This document shows positions 44,180 to 52,091 of a stretch of DNA of 64,000 nt, in pieces. Location: contig DATIZX010000028.1 in assembly GCA_035516795.1 (NCBI GenBank), positions 1 through 64,000 of the forward strand. Reading direction: 5' to 3'. Every line of letters starts with the position of its first letter. Position 1 is the first letter of the stretch. A program made the position numbers and the translations under genes. The notes beneath the pieces are model-generated. The model was not told the origin of the DNA. It saw nothing but the letters and a program-made list of their open reading frames with translations, and did not search any database. Source of the DNA: DATJBF01 sp035516795 (GTDB taxonomy: Bacteria; Verrucomicrobiota; Verrucomicrobiia; Palsa-1439).

Positions 44180-47100
44180 GTGAGAACCAAGGCTTGTATT
44201 GTCGCTGTTGTTTTGAGTGCACTTTCCAGCCAGTCTGCCCGCGCAGAGGTCATCCTTCAATATTTCAATACCAGCTGGAACGAAATTGCCGCGCGCATGC
44301 CCGAACTAGCTGAAGTGGGCTACACCGCACTGTGGCTGCCGCCGCCCTATGAAGCCGGCAGTCAGGACTCCGTCGGCTATGATTGTTTCGATCGCTTCAA
44401 TTTTGGCAGTGGCGGTGTGGTTACCCGCTACGGCACAGCCGACGATCTCCTCAACATGGTACAGATCGCGCACCGTTTCGGCATTCGCGTATACTTCGAC
44501 AGCATAACGGCGCACAACGGTGGGCCGCTTCCCGATACTGCCCCCAGCACATTAAGCAACACTCAGCCCGGCTTCGTGCCTGAAGACTTCCATTTGATCC
44601 AGACCAACGGCACCTATGCCGAGCCTCCCCCGCTCACTGAAGGCGACTACGATACCAACGAGTGGCGTGTCTTGAATCGCAGTTCCTTTGGCCTGGACAT
44701 CGCCCAAGAGGACCCCAACACCAGCTTCGGCCCGAATGAGAACGACGATTTTCCGAAGTTTCACGGCATCCGCCAGCCGACCCATCCCGAGTTTTATCCC
44801 GATACAAACATCACCGTTGCGGTGAATGGCCAGGGCCAGAACGTTCATCCGTTCACCGGCATTGGGCAGCCGGTTTCTGAAGATGTGAACGCGATGCTCA
44901 TTCGCGCCGCGCGATGGTTTATGGACGAGACGAAATGCGATGGGTTCCGGCTCGATGACGTGAAAGGTGTGCCAAGTTACTTCTACGGGGAGCAATACGC
45001 CACCAACAAGGATATTCTAAACAACGGCTACTGCGGCAACATCCAGGAGCAGTTCAATATCACCCACGGCTACAGCGATTGGAATAATCACCGGGACACG
45101 CTCTTCAACACCGAGGCGCCACGCGACGACGCCATGATCTGGGGAGAAGACCTCGGCCAGCCAAATCCATGTCAGTACACCTGCCAGCAGGGGTACGTGG
45201 ATGCGGGCATGCGGGTCGATGACAACGAATTCTACAGTCGCATGTTTCACTCCGTGTGCGGTGGGTGCACGGATGAAAACCAATCACCCCCCGAAGGACT
45301 CTGGTACCTTGACCAGCCTGGTGCGTTCTCGTTTGACGGTGTCGGCACCAGCTTCATTCATGTCGGAAGCCATGACTATAACGATATTCCCTTCGCCGAC
45401 CGCACTCCTGCGCACGCGTTGCTGCTCACGCGCGCCGGTCTGCCATCTGTGTACACTGACGGCTACAATATGGAGCAGACACAGTCCAATGGGAAGTACT
45501 TCCCGGCGCACGGTGACAACGCTTTCCTCGGACAGTTCAGCGACTACCATTTGCCAAACCTGCTCTACATTAATCAGTTGTTTGCGCGTGGCGATCAGAT
45601 TCCGAAATGGAGTGACATGGACTACTGCGCCTACGAACGCCGCGACAAACGCGAAAACCCGAGCATGACAGACGCCGACGGCACGGTGCTCCTGTTCATG
45701 ATGGCGCGCAACGGCTCAGGTGGCGCCTCTCGGGATTACGCGACTACATTCCCGGTCGGCGCCCGGCTGGTGAACTACTCCATCTTTGGCGGCCCGTTCC
45801 AAGCCACGGTCGCCGCCAACGGTCGATTGACCAATGACAATGGTCTGATCGTCGCGCCAGCGGGTGGCTACTTCGCTTTTTCATGGCGAACCCCGGAGAT
45901 GCCCCTCGTTTGGGACGACGGAATGTGGGGACAGGTGCAACCGATTACGATCCTACAAAACGGCCAACAGGTTGGGACCATGACCTATTATCGGAAGGAT
46001 GGCCGCAATGGGGACCCGAATTTCAACCCGTACGGAGTGTCGAACGCGATCCCGGGTTCTTACGAGTATCCCATGACCGTGCCGCTCGTCACCAGTCCAT
46101 CGAACCTGACGTTTATCGCTCGCGCCGACGGTTCGGCCGCCAACATTCTGATGAAACTTGACGGCGGCATCGATATCAATTCGCAGATGGGCATCGGTCC
46201 GCAGACTGGCGGCAAACGCGACCAAGCGCCGGGCGTCGCAACAGATGTATTTCTGGGCTACGAGCAACCGCAATTCGTTCAGCGCGTCGCCGAGAAATTT
46301 GCCGCGCGAGACGTGTCGCGCAACGTCATCGGTTCCCCCGGCTGCGAGACTTATCAAGCCACCATCGGCACTGCCGGATTCACCGTGAACAATGGCAGCG
46401 GACCGAATACCGCCAACGGAACGGTTACGTGGGTCTACCATGATCCAGCCGCCAACAATCAACTGCCCTCGCCAACGTTGCAGTTTTTCCCCGCCCCAGA
46501 AAATGCTGCCGGCCAACCTATCACGGTCTGGGTGAAAATCGGCTATACGAACCAGGCGCAGTACGCATTCCTATATTACACCACCAATGGCGTGGCGTAT
46601 CCTGAAGGCAGCGCGGGCCTCGGCAAAGGGACAACCCAGGTCGCTCAGTTGACATTTGACAGCAACGGAGTTGCCGACGGCACAGGCACGCCGGTTTGGT
46701 GGAAAACCACAGTGCCGGCGATGCCCTCCGGCACGGTGCTGCGTTACAAGATCGGGGTGTACCGCACGGACGCTGCCTCTTGGTTCCCATTCAGCGCCTC
46801 CGACATCACGATGAAGAAGCGGATGGAAACGATTTATCAGATTACCGACTTCAATGCGCAGACGGTCTTCTTCTATCCTCACGACGATTACGGCGTGACG
46901 CAGACCGGCTTGGATGAAGGATTTCACGTTTTGCGGTCGAAGGCATTCCTGCAGCGGGACGGTCGCGCTTCGATCTACAATCTCAACGTCCAGACGTTTT
47001 ACTACGACACAAGGACCCCCGAAGGCGAAATTCTGTTCCCGGGCAGCAACGAGACGATCACCGGTTCGAGTTATGGGGTCGTCGTCCGGGCCGACCGCAC

Positions 47101-47755
47101 CGTCACCGAGGCCTGGTATCGGATTACTGACAGCAACGGCACGGGGATTTGGACCCAGGCCACTCAAATTCTACCGCCGACGTCGGGACTCAACACCATC
47201 TATCCAACTGAATGGCGATTCAATTACACCAATATTCCCACGAACGGCACGGCGACGATCGAGGTGCGGCTGCGCGAACTAACTTCCTCAACCGACATGG
47301 GTCTTGATGATGTGACTGGCCATTTTACGACACTGACGCGCACGGTCATCACCGGTCAAAACACCGACAGCATAGGCGATGGAATCCCTGATTGGTGGCG
47401 AGCCCAGTACTTCGGTGGCGATGGAACGACCACCAACATCCCCGGATCGTGCGCTACTTGCGATCCCGATGGCGATGGAATGAACAATTTGGCCGAGTAT
47501 CTCTCGGGGACGACGCCAACGAATTCGACCTCCGCGTTGCGCATCATCAGTGTCGAACTACAGCCCGACGGCAGTTGCCAGATTCTGTGGAACAGCGCAC
47601 CGGGCATCAATTACCAGGTCTGGACGGCCTCAGATTTGTCCACTCCCTTTAGCCAACTCAGTGGGACAATTCCGTCGGCCGGCGCCACGACGAGCTACAC
47701 CGACACCTCAGCGGGCGGTGAGCACAAGTACTACAACATTCATGTCGTTCCATAA
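44180..47755 (+). CDS. Large secreted GH13 alpha-amylase with C-terminal calcium-loop and beta modules
   Basis: 1191 residues from GTG 44180, supported by GAGGTGA six bases upstream and a signal peptide (CIVAVVLSALSSQSARA). The barrel starts VILQYFNTSWNEIAARMPEL. Catalytic parts are DGFRLDDVKGV with nucleophile Asp259, MIWGEDLG with Glu323, and HVGSHDYND with Asp399. Region I is unusual (FDSITAHNGG), keeping Asp and His but not the usual Asn before His. Several paired cysteines (CQYTCQQGY, CGGC) suggest disulfides in the exported protein. Residues 750-1060 are beta-sandwich domains, 1063-1110 a calcium-loop segment (DSIGDGIPDWW, then CDPDGDGMNNLAEYLSG) and 1116-1191 the shared C-terminal domain. 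It is third in the GH57 operon after a 45-base gap. Confidence 0.9.
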   Translation: MRTKACIVAVVLSALSSQSARAEVILQYFNTSWNEIAARMPELAEVGYTALWLPPPYEAGSQDSVGYDCFDRFNFGSGGVVTRYGTADDLLNMVQIAHRFGIRVYFDSITAHNGGPLPDTAPSTLSNTQPGFVPEDFHLIQTNGTYAEPPPLTEGDYDTNEWRVLNRSSFGLDIAQEDPNTSFGPNENDDFPKFHGIRQPTHPEFYPDTNITVAVNGQGQNVHPFTGIGQPVSEDVNAMLIRAARWFMDETKCDGFRLDDVKGVPSYFYGEQYATNKDILNNGYCGNIQEQFNITHGYSDWNNHRDTLFNTEAPRDDAMIWGEDLGQPNPCQYTCQQGYVDAGMRVDDNEFYSRMFHSVCGGCTDENQSPPEGLWYLDQPGAFSFDGVGTSFIHVGSHDYNDIPFADRTPAHALLLTRAGLPSVYTDGYNMEQTQSNGKYFPAHGDNAFLGQFSDYHLPNLLYINQLFARGDQIPKWSDMDYCAYERRDKRENPSMTDADGTVLLFMMARNGSGGASRDYATTFPVGARLVNYSIFGGPFQATVAANGRLTNDNGLIVAPAGGYFAFSWRTPEMPLVWDDGMWGQVQPITILQNGQQVGTMTYYRKDGRNGDPNFNPYGVSNAIPGSYEYPMTVPLVTSPSNLTFIARADGSAANILMKLDGGIDINSQMGIGPQTGGKRDQAPGVATDVFLGYEQPQFVQRVAEKFAARDVSRNVIGSPGCETYQATIGTAGFTVNNGSGPNTANGTVTWVYHDPAANNQLPSPTLQFFPAPENAAGQPITVWVKIGYTNQAQYAFLYYTTNGVAYPEGSAGLGKGTTQVAQLTFDSNGVADGTGTPVWWKTTVPAMPSGTVLRYKIGVYRTDAASWFPFSASDITMKKRMETIYQITDFNAQTVFFYPHDDYGVTQTGLDEGFHVLRSKAFLQRDGRASIYNLNVQTFYYDTRTPEGEILFPGSNETITGSSYGVVVRADRTVTEAWYRITDSNGTGIWTQATQILPPTSGLNTIYPTEWRFNYTNIPTNGTATIEVRLRELTSSTDMGLDDVTGHFTTLTRTVITGQNTDSIGDGIPDWWRAQYFGGDGTTTNIPGSCATCDPDGDGMNNLAEYLSGTTPTNSTSALRIISVELQPDGSCQILWNSAPGINYQVWTASDLSTPFSQLSGTIPSAGATTSYTDTSAGGEHKYYNIHVVP

Positions 47756-47765
47756 TTGCTGAATT

Positions 47766-47824
47766 CGGACCGGAACGCTTTTGCGTTTCATTTGGCCGAC
47801 GGGATCGAAACCGATTCCGGTCCG
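47766..47824. terminator. Inverted repeat between convergent GH13 genes
   Basis: CGGACCGGAA (47766-47775) and TTCCGGTCCG (47815-47824) are perfect inverted copies. Inside lies a small hairpin (AACGC-TTTT-GCGTT). The element sits between two convergent genes and could end transcription from both sides, although no long T tract follows. Confidence 0.4.
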
Positions 47825-47891
47825 AGTCGCTTCTGGGAATTGTGGAGCGCGAGAGCCTGAAAAGTGCCGCGCCAAAAACCCATGACAAATC

Positions 47892-49703
47892 CTACGGCCT
47901 CACGAGAATCGCCGCCGATTTGTGAGCGAGATTTAAGCGAAGTTTGCCGCTGCGGACGATCAGGACGGGCACATCGGGCTTCACTCGGATGGCGAGGACC
48001 ATTGCATTCTTACTGAACTGTGGGAAGCCAATGCTCGTCATCGGAGCATCGTAGAATTCGGCGGGCGCGCTCTCCAAATCGGACACCCGCGCGTCGTTCG
48101 GGAACGGGGAAGGGACCTCTACGGTCTGATCTTTCACGCTGTCGTTGATGACAACAGCGACGATGTCCTTTCCGAGCGTTCGCGTGAACGCAAAAACGTC
48201 GTTCGCATCATCGGTGAGCAAGGTCTGATACAAGCCGGTGCGCAGCGCTGGGTACGTGTTGCGGATCGCTATCACCCGGGCATAGTGGGACCAGACAGCA
48301 TTCATGACTGCATCTTGCGGATTGTCGTACGGCTGCAGATCGCTCCAGAGCATCGGTTTGCGGTCGATCGGATCGTCGGCGCCAAACATGCCGGCCTCAT
48401 CCCCATAGTATATCATTGGCGCGCCGACGAAAGTCATCTGGAATGTGGCCATTAATTTCATCACCCGGTATGCCTCGGGACCGGGCTTGTGGCCGTCGTA
48501 CGGGCAATCTCGGTCCGGGCGATTAGAGTGATCGTAACCACGGTCGGGGTTGGCAATCATGCTTACCAAGCGGTCCGTGTCGTGCGAGTCATAAAGATTC
48601 TGCATGACCTCATCCACCTGCAGCGGATAGCTTGCGAGGAGCTCGCGTAACTGGCGATCGAATTCGGTGGCGGTGATTTTGCGTTTTTGGTCGATAAAGA
48701 AATGCGTGGCGCGAAAGACGAACGGATAATTCATCACCGCGTCCCACTCATCGCCTCGCAGATATTGCGTCGCCATGTCCCAGATTTCGCCGGTAATGTA
48801 CGCGTTGGGATTGATCTTCTTCACGAGTTTGCGCCAAGCCACCCAGAACGGTTTCGGCACATCCTGCGCCACATCGAGCCGCCAACCGTCCACGCCATCC
48901 GATGGATCACCATCTCCGTCGGGATCCATCCAACGGCGGGTGACGTCGAAAATGTATTTCTTCGCGGTGGAAGAGGCATAGCCTTTGACCGGATCTTTTC
49001 GGAAAATGGGCATCGCACCACCGCCATCCCATGATTTATATTTCACGGGTGGACCCCAATCGGTTACCTCAAACCAATCGGCGTACACGGATTTCACGCC
49101 GTTCGTAAGGACGTCCTGCAAGGCGAACGAGTTCCGTCCCATGTGATTGAAGACGCCGTCAATGATTACCTTGACCCCCTGGGCGTGGGCTCTCTTGACA
49201 AACTCGAGAAACAGTTTGTCTGAAGGTGTCCACTGCCACGTCTTGGGATCGAGGGTCTCTTTCCCCGCCAGCTCTGAATAGTCACCCTTGACGCCGAAGA
49301 ACTCCGAGATGTGCCGGTAGTCGATCGTGTCATAGCCGTGATTTGAACCCGACTCGAACAGCGGATTGAAATACAACGCCGTCACGCCGAGTTGGTGGAA
49401 ATACGGCAACTCCGCGGTGATCCCCTGCAAATCGCCCCCGAACCGGCGTGAACCCCAGTCACGCGAGAAACTCTTCGCATCGTTCGGTGTTTCCCATGGC
49501 GCGAACTTGTACCAGTCCCAACGCCACCGCAACGTACGAGGCGGATCGTTCAGGGGCGTACCGTTGCGGAAACGCTCGGGAAAAATCTGATACCACACAA
49601 CGTTCTTCGCCCAGTCCGGCGTCGCGAATTGCGGCTGCGACTTCGTCTGGGCGAACAAACCGAGCGGGACCAGCAAAGCCAGCAGCAGAATTAACTTCCT
49701 CAT
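47892..49703 (-). CDS. Exported GH13 alpha-amylase / neopullulanase-like
   Basis: 603 residues from ATG 49703, where a signal peptide begins (MRKLILLLALLVPLGLFAQ). The barrel begins DWAKNVVWYQIFPERFRNG and carries region I DGVFNHMGRN, region II DGWRLDVAQDV with nucleophile Asp277, region III ITGEIWDMA with Glu306, and region IV LYDSHDTDRL with Asp375. This sequence style is near the neopullulanase and cyclomaltodextrinase groups, which hydrolyse maltodextrins, pullulan or cyclodextrins. The DPDGDGDPSDG loop before region II is a probable calcium site. It has no added C-terminal module, so a periplasmic place is likely. The PAS sensor gene lies 144 bases upstream on the same strand. Confidence 0.93.
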   Translation of the reverse strand: MRKLILLLALLVPLGLFAQTKSQPQFATPDWAKNVVWYQIFPERFRNGTPLNDPPRTLRWRWDWYKFAPWETPNDAKSFSRDWGSRRFGGDLQGITAELPYFHQLGVTALYFNPLFESGSNHGYDTIDYRHISEFFGVKGDYSELAGKETLDPKTWQWTPSDKLFLEFVKRAHAQGVKVIIDGVFNHMGRNSFALQDVLTNGVKSVYADWFEVTDWGPPVKYKSWDGGGAMPIFRKDPVKGYASSTAKKYIFDVTRRWMDPDGDGDPSDGVDGWRLDVAQDVPKPFWVAWRKLVKKINPNAYITGEIWDMATQYLRGDEWDAVMNYPFVFRATHFFIDQKRKITATEFDRQLRELLASYPLQVDEVMQNLYDSHDTDRLVSMIANPDRGYDHSNRPDRDCPYDGHKPGPEAYRVMKLMATFQMTFVGAPMIYYGDEAGMFGADDPIDRKPMLWSDLQPYDNPQDAVMNAVWSHYARVIAIRNTYPALRTGLYQTLLTDDANDVFAFTRTLGKDIVAVVINDSVKDQTVEVPSPFPNDARVSDLESAPAEFYDAPMTSIGFPQFSKNAMVLAIRVKPDVPVLIVRSGKLRLNLAHKSAAILVRP

Positions 49704-49847
49704 GTCATCTGCAGAATGATTGGTAGACGCGCACACGTCAATTGCTGTCTTTTGGTGACGAGACGTAGTGCCGGCGCGTCAAACCCTGGTACCCGGGGAC
49801 GAGAACAGCCAAACGGTTTAGATCGGGATCCTGCGGGCGCGGAATGT

Positions 49848-51560
49848 CTATTTCTTGTCGATGATCCGGCTAACGCAGACCAAACCGGCGATTTTGCCTT
49901 CCTCGTCACGATAAGGAACCTTGCTGGCGTAAACCACGACTTTTTCACCGCGCTGATCCGCCAGTTGCTCTTCCCGGTTTAACCGAGGAATCTTGGCATC
50001 CAAAACCGCCTGGTCATCCGCGCGAATCCGCTCCGCCACTTCCTGCGGATACAAATCAAAGTCGGTCTTGCCGGCGATATCTTCGACGGTTCGCAGTCCA
50101 AGAAATGCACGGTGCGATGGATTATCCATCAGATAGCGCCCTTGGGTATCCTTCACATAAACGAGGTCCGGCAAACTATCCAGCAAGTTGTGAAGCAGGT
50201 GCTCGGTCATCTCATGTTCGGTAACATCGCGGCTGATGCCGACCAGTCCAACGGATATGCCCTCCGTATCGCGCAACGGCACCTTGGTCGCCGTGACCCA
50301 GCGAAACTGACCGTCGGCGCGACGAATGCGTTCCGTCTTGCTGATCAAACGCTCGCCAGATTCCAGGATCCGCTGTTCGTCTGCAAGTGCAGCTTTGGCG
50401 TGCTCGGCTGTGAAAAAGTCGAAATCTGTTTTGCCGACGGCCTGATCAGCAGATTTCAAACCGAGCACCTCAGCTTGAGCTCGGTTGACGCGGGTAAACC
50501 GAGACTGTGTGTCTTTGAAATAAATTGTATCAGGAATGTTGTCCATGAGCATCCGCAGTAGCAATTGCTCGTGCGCCAGTTCTTTGGTGCGCTCCCGGAC
50601 GCGCCGTTCGAGTTCGTCGTTGGCCTTGCCCAGGACGATGGTATGCCCGCCAAACCAAGCAGCGGCCAGCGCCAGCAGCGAAACCACGGTTAGGCCTAGC
50701 AGATTATGTGCGAGTTGTTTGTTGGCGTCGACCAGAGCGATTTCGGTGGGAATGCTTACGCTCACGTACGCATCTGCGGCCCCGCGCTTCCCGTTGATCG
50801 GAGAGAAGGCATAAATCTGTTGGACGCCATTGGTGTCGGCAATCTGCATTGTGCCCTGTCCGCGCGAGCCGGCCATTGCCCGGAACGGAAAGAGTTCGGG
50901 CGTTGACTGTATATGCCAATTCGTTTCCGGAGAACGAGCGAGGATGGCTCCTTGCCGATCAAAAACCACTGAGGTCGCACCCTCCGGAAGTCTGATTCGA
51001 CTGATACGGCGGTTCAAATACCTCAAATCTAACGCTGCGAAAACCACGGATTGCACAGGCCCGTTGCCATCCGAGATGGGAGACGCGAAATCGACACATG
51101 GTTTGCCAGTGAGACGGTCAGTTTGCCATTCTCCAATGGCGAACTCGCGCGATTTAACCGCATTGTGAAACCAGCTCTGATCCGCGACGGTGACGGAATT
51201 AGTCAAAGGCACCGCGCTGCAAACCACAGTGCCATCCGGTGATGCGACGCCCAATGTGGAATAGAATGAATACATCGCGAGCAGTTTCGTCATTACCGTG
51301 CTGCAAGATTCAGGATTGTCGCTCCGAATCTCACGAAATTGTGCGAGACCACCCAATAATTGCTGTGCCCCATCCATCACTCCCGAGACATCGGTGGCCG
51401 TCAGGTTTGCGGTCCGAGATAGATTTTCATAGGCGGCTTCGGTTGCCACCAGGCGCTGCACGCGTGCTGTGTACAGGATCAGTCCTAGGGCAGGGATCAC
51501 TGCCAATAGGACCAGAAGAACGAGTCGTACCCGCAAGCTACTAAGAGAAAATGCTTTCAT
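49848..51560 (-). CDS. Membrane CACHE-PAS-PAS sensor without output domain
   Basis: 570 residues behind a GGAGGT ribosome site. A membrane helix at about 11-30 and another at 285-305 frame an extracytoplasmic double-CACHE-like sensor domain (FYSTLGVASPDGTVVCSAVP, then WQTDRLTGKPCVDFASPIS). A short coil (ELERRVRERTKELAHEQ) leads to two PAS domains at about 335-450 and 455-565 (DNIPDTIYFKDTQSRFTRVN and DSLPDLVYVKDTQGRYLMDN). The protein ends right after the second PAS at IIDKK. No histidine kinase, GGDEF, EAL or methyl-accepting domain follows, either in frame or in the 144 bases downstream. It is the only sensor-type protein in the glucan locus, and a sugar ligand is possible but unproven. Confidence 0.85.
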   Translation of the reverse strand: MKAFSLSSLRVRLVLLVLLAVIPALGLILYTARVQRLVATEAAYENLSRTANLTATDVSGVMDGAQQLLGGLAQFREIRSDNPESCSTVMTKLLAMYSFYSTLGVASPDGTVVCSAVPLTNSVTVADQSWFHNAVKSREFAIGEWQTDRLTGKPCVDFASPISDGNGPVQSVVFAALDLRYLNRRISRIRLPEGATSVVFDRQGAILARSPETNWHIQSTPELFPFRAMAGSRGQGTMQIADTNGVQQIYAFSPINGKRGAADAYVSVSIPTEIALVDANKQLAHNLLGLTVVSLLALAAAWFGGHTIVLGKANDELERRVRERTKELAHEQLLLRMLMDNIPDTIYFKDTQSRFTRVNRAQAEVLGLKSADQAVGKTDFDFFTAEHAKAALADEQRILESGERLISKTERIRRADGQFRWVTATKVPLRDTEGISVGLVGISRDVTEHEMTEHLLHNLLDSLPDLVYVKDTQGRYLMDNPSHRAFLGLRTVEDIAGKTDFDLYPQEVAERIRADDQAVLDAKIPRLNREEQLADQRGEKVVVYASKVPYRDEEGKIAGLVCVSRIIDKK

Positions 51561-51679
51561 CTAGCCATACCTCCGTCGTTTACACTTTTAGCCTCTCGGG
51601 CATCAAAGCTAAGACTCAGAACTACAGAATCCTAACAACGAATGCAATACTGCAAATTGGCGCCCTTGGGAACGGCCTC

Positions 51680-51877
51680 TTATCTGGCAAGAATCCCCGG
51701 CCGATAACCACGGCTGCCGCTCCCTAAATTCAGCGTGCCCGCAGCCAGAGTCAGGGATGGAAACCAGGACAGTTGCAGTTGTTGGCCCGGAGCAATCCCA
51801 TTCGTGTAGGTCGCGATGCTTTGGCCGCCGAGAGCGCCGTTGCTTCGCGAATAACCCGCGGAAGAAACGAAGCTCCT
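51680..51877 (-). pseudogene. Fragment of a secreted-protein C-terminus
   Basis: Between two in-frame stops lies a stretch reading GYSRSNGALGGQSIATYTNG and continuing IAPGQQLQLSWFPSLTLAAG. The composition is that of a beta-rich exported protein, unlike the other frames. There is no start codon with a ribosome site, and the frame is only 65 codons. It may be the remnant of a deleted gene; chance cannot be excluded. Confidence 0.3.
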
Positions 51878-51952
51878 CTAAGCCGATGTGCCCCATGCGT
51901 TGACCGCGCTTTGTTGCGTCAAACCCCGCCCGTGTTCAAACTCTTTTGGCGG

Positions 51953-51960
51953 GTAAAACG
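51953..51960 (+). promoter_or_regulatory. GTAAAACG motif upstream of GH31
   Basis: The octamer GTAAAACG continues GTCCAC, giving a partly symmetric CG-centred site. It is the same core as at 25383 (reverse) and 58101 and close to that at 36851. Here it lies about 130 bases before the GH31 start codon. Confidence 0.3.
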
Positions 51961-52043
51961 GTCCACAGCAGGCTTGCCTTGATGCGAACAATTGCTACTA
52001 TTCAGCCCTGTTCGGAACGCGTGGCACTCGGTCGCAGGGCAGT

Positions 52044-52073
52044 GCCCGGGCAAAAGCCTCCAAAGAGGCGGGC
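52044..52073 (+). ncRNA. Possible structured 5' leader hairpin
   Basis: GCCTC (52056-52060) and GAGGC (52065-52069) form a stem with a CAAA loop. It is enclosed by GCCC (52044-52047) and GGGC (52070-52073). The structure ends three bases before the AGGGAG ribosome site of the GH31 gene. It fits no RNA family known to me. Confidence 0.25.
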
Positions 52074-52091
52074 CGAAGGGAGAAAATCTAC

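Larger units (their letters stand above)
51561..52091. other. Intergenic region with decayed coding fragment, motif and structured leader
   Basis: These 531 bases separate the divergent PAS and GH31 genes. They contain a probable gene remnant on the minus strand (51680-51877), a GTAAAACG motif (51953-51960), and a GC-rich hairpin region just before the GH31 start (52044-52073). No intact gene is supported. Confidence 0.5.

Noticed and set aside
52031..52080. Cyclic-di-GMP-I-like riboswitch before the GH31 gene
   Set aside because: Short pieces (GGGCAAAA, GCCTCC) recall the consensus, but the tetraloop-receptor arrangement and second stem are missing.
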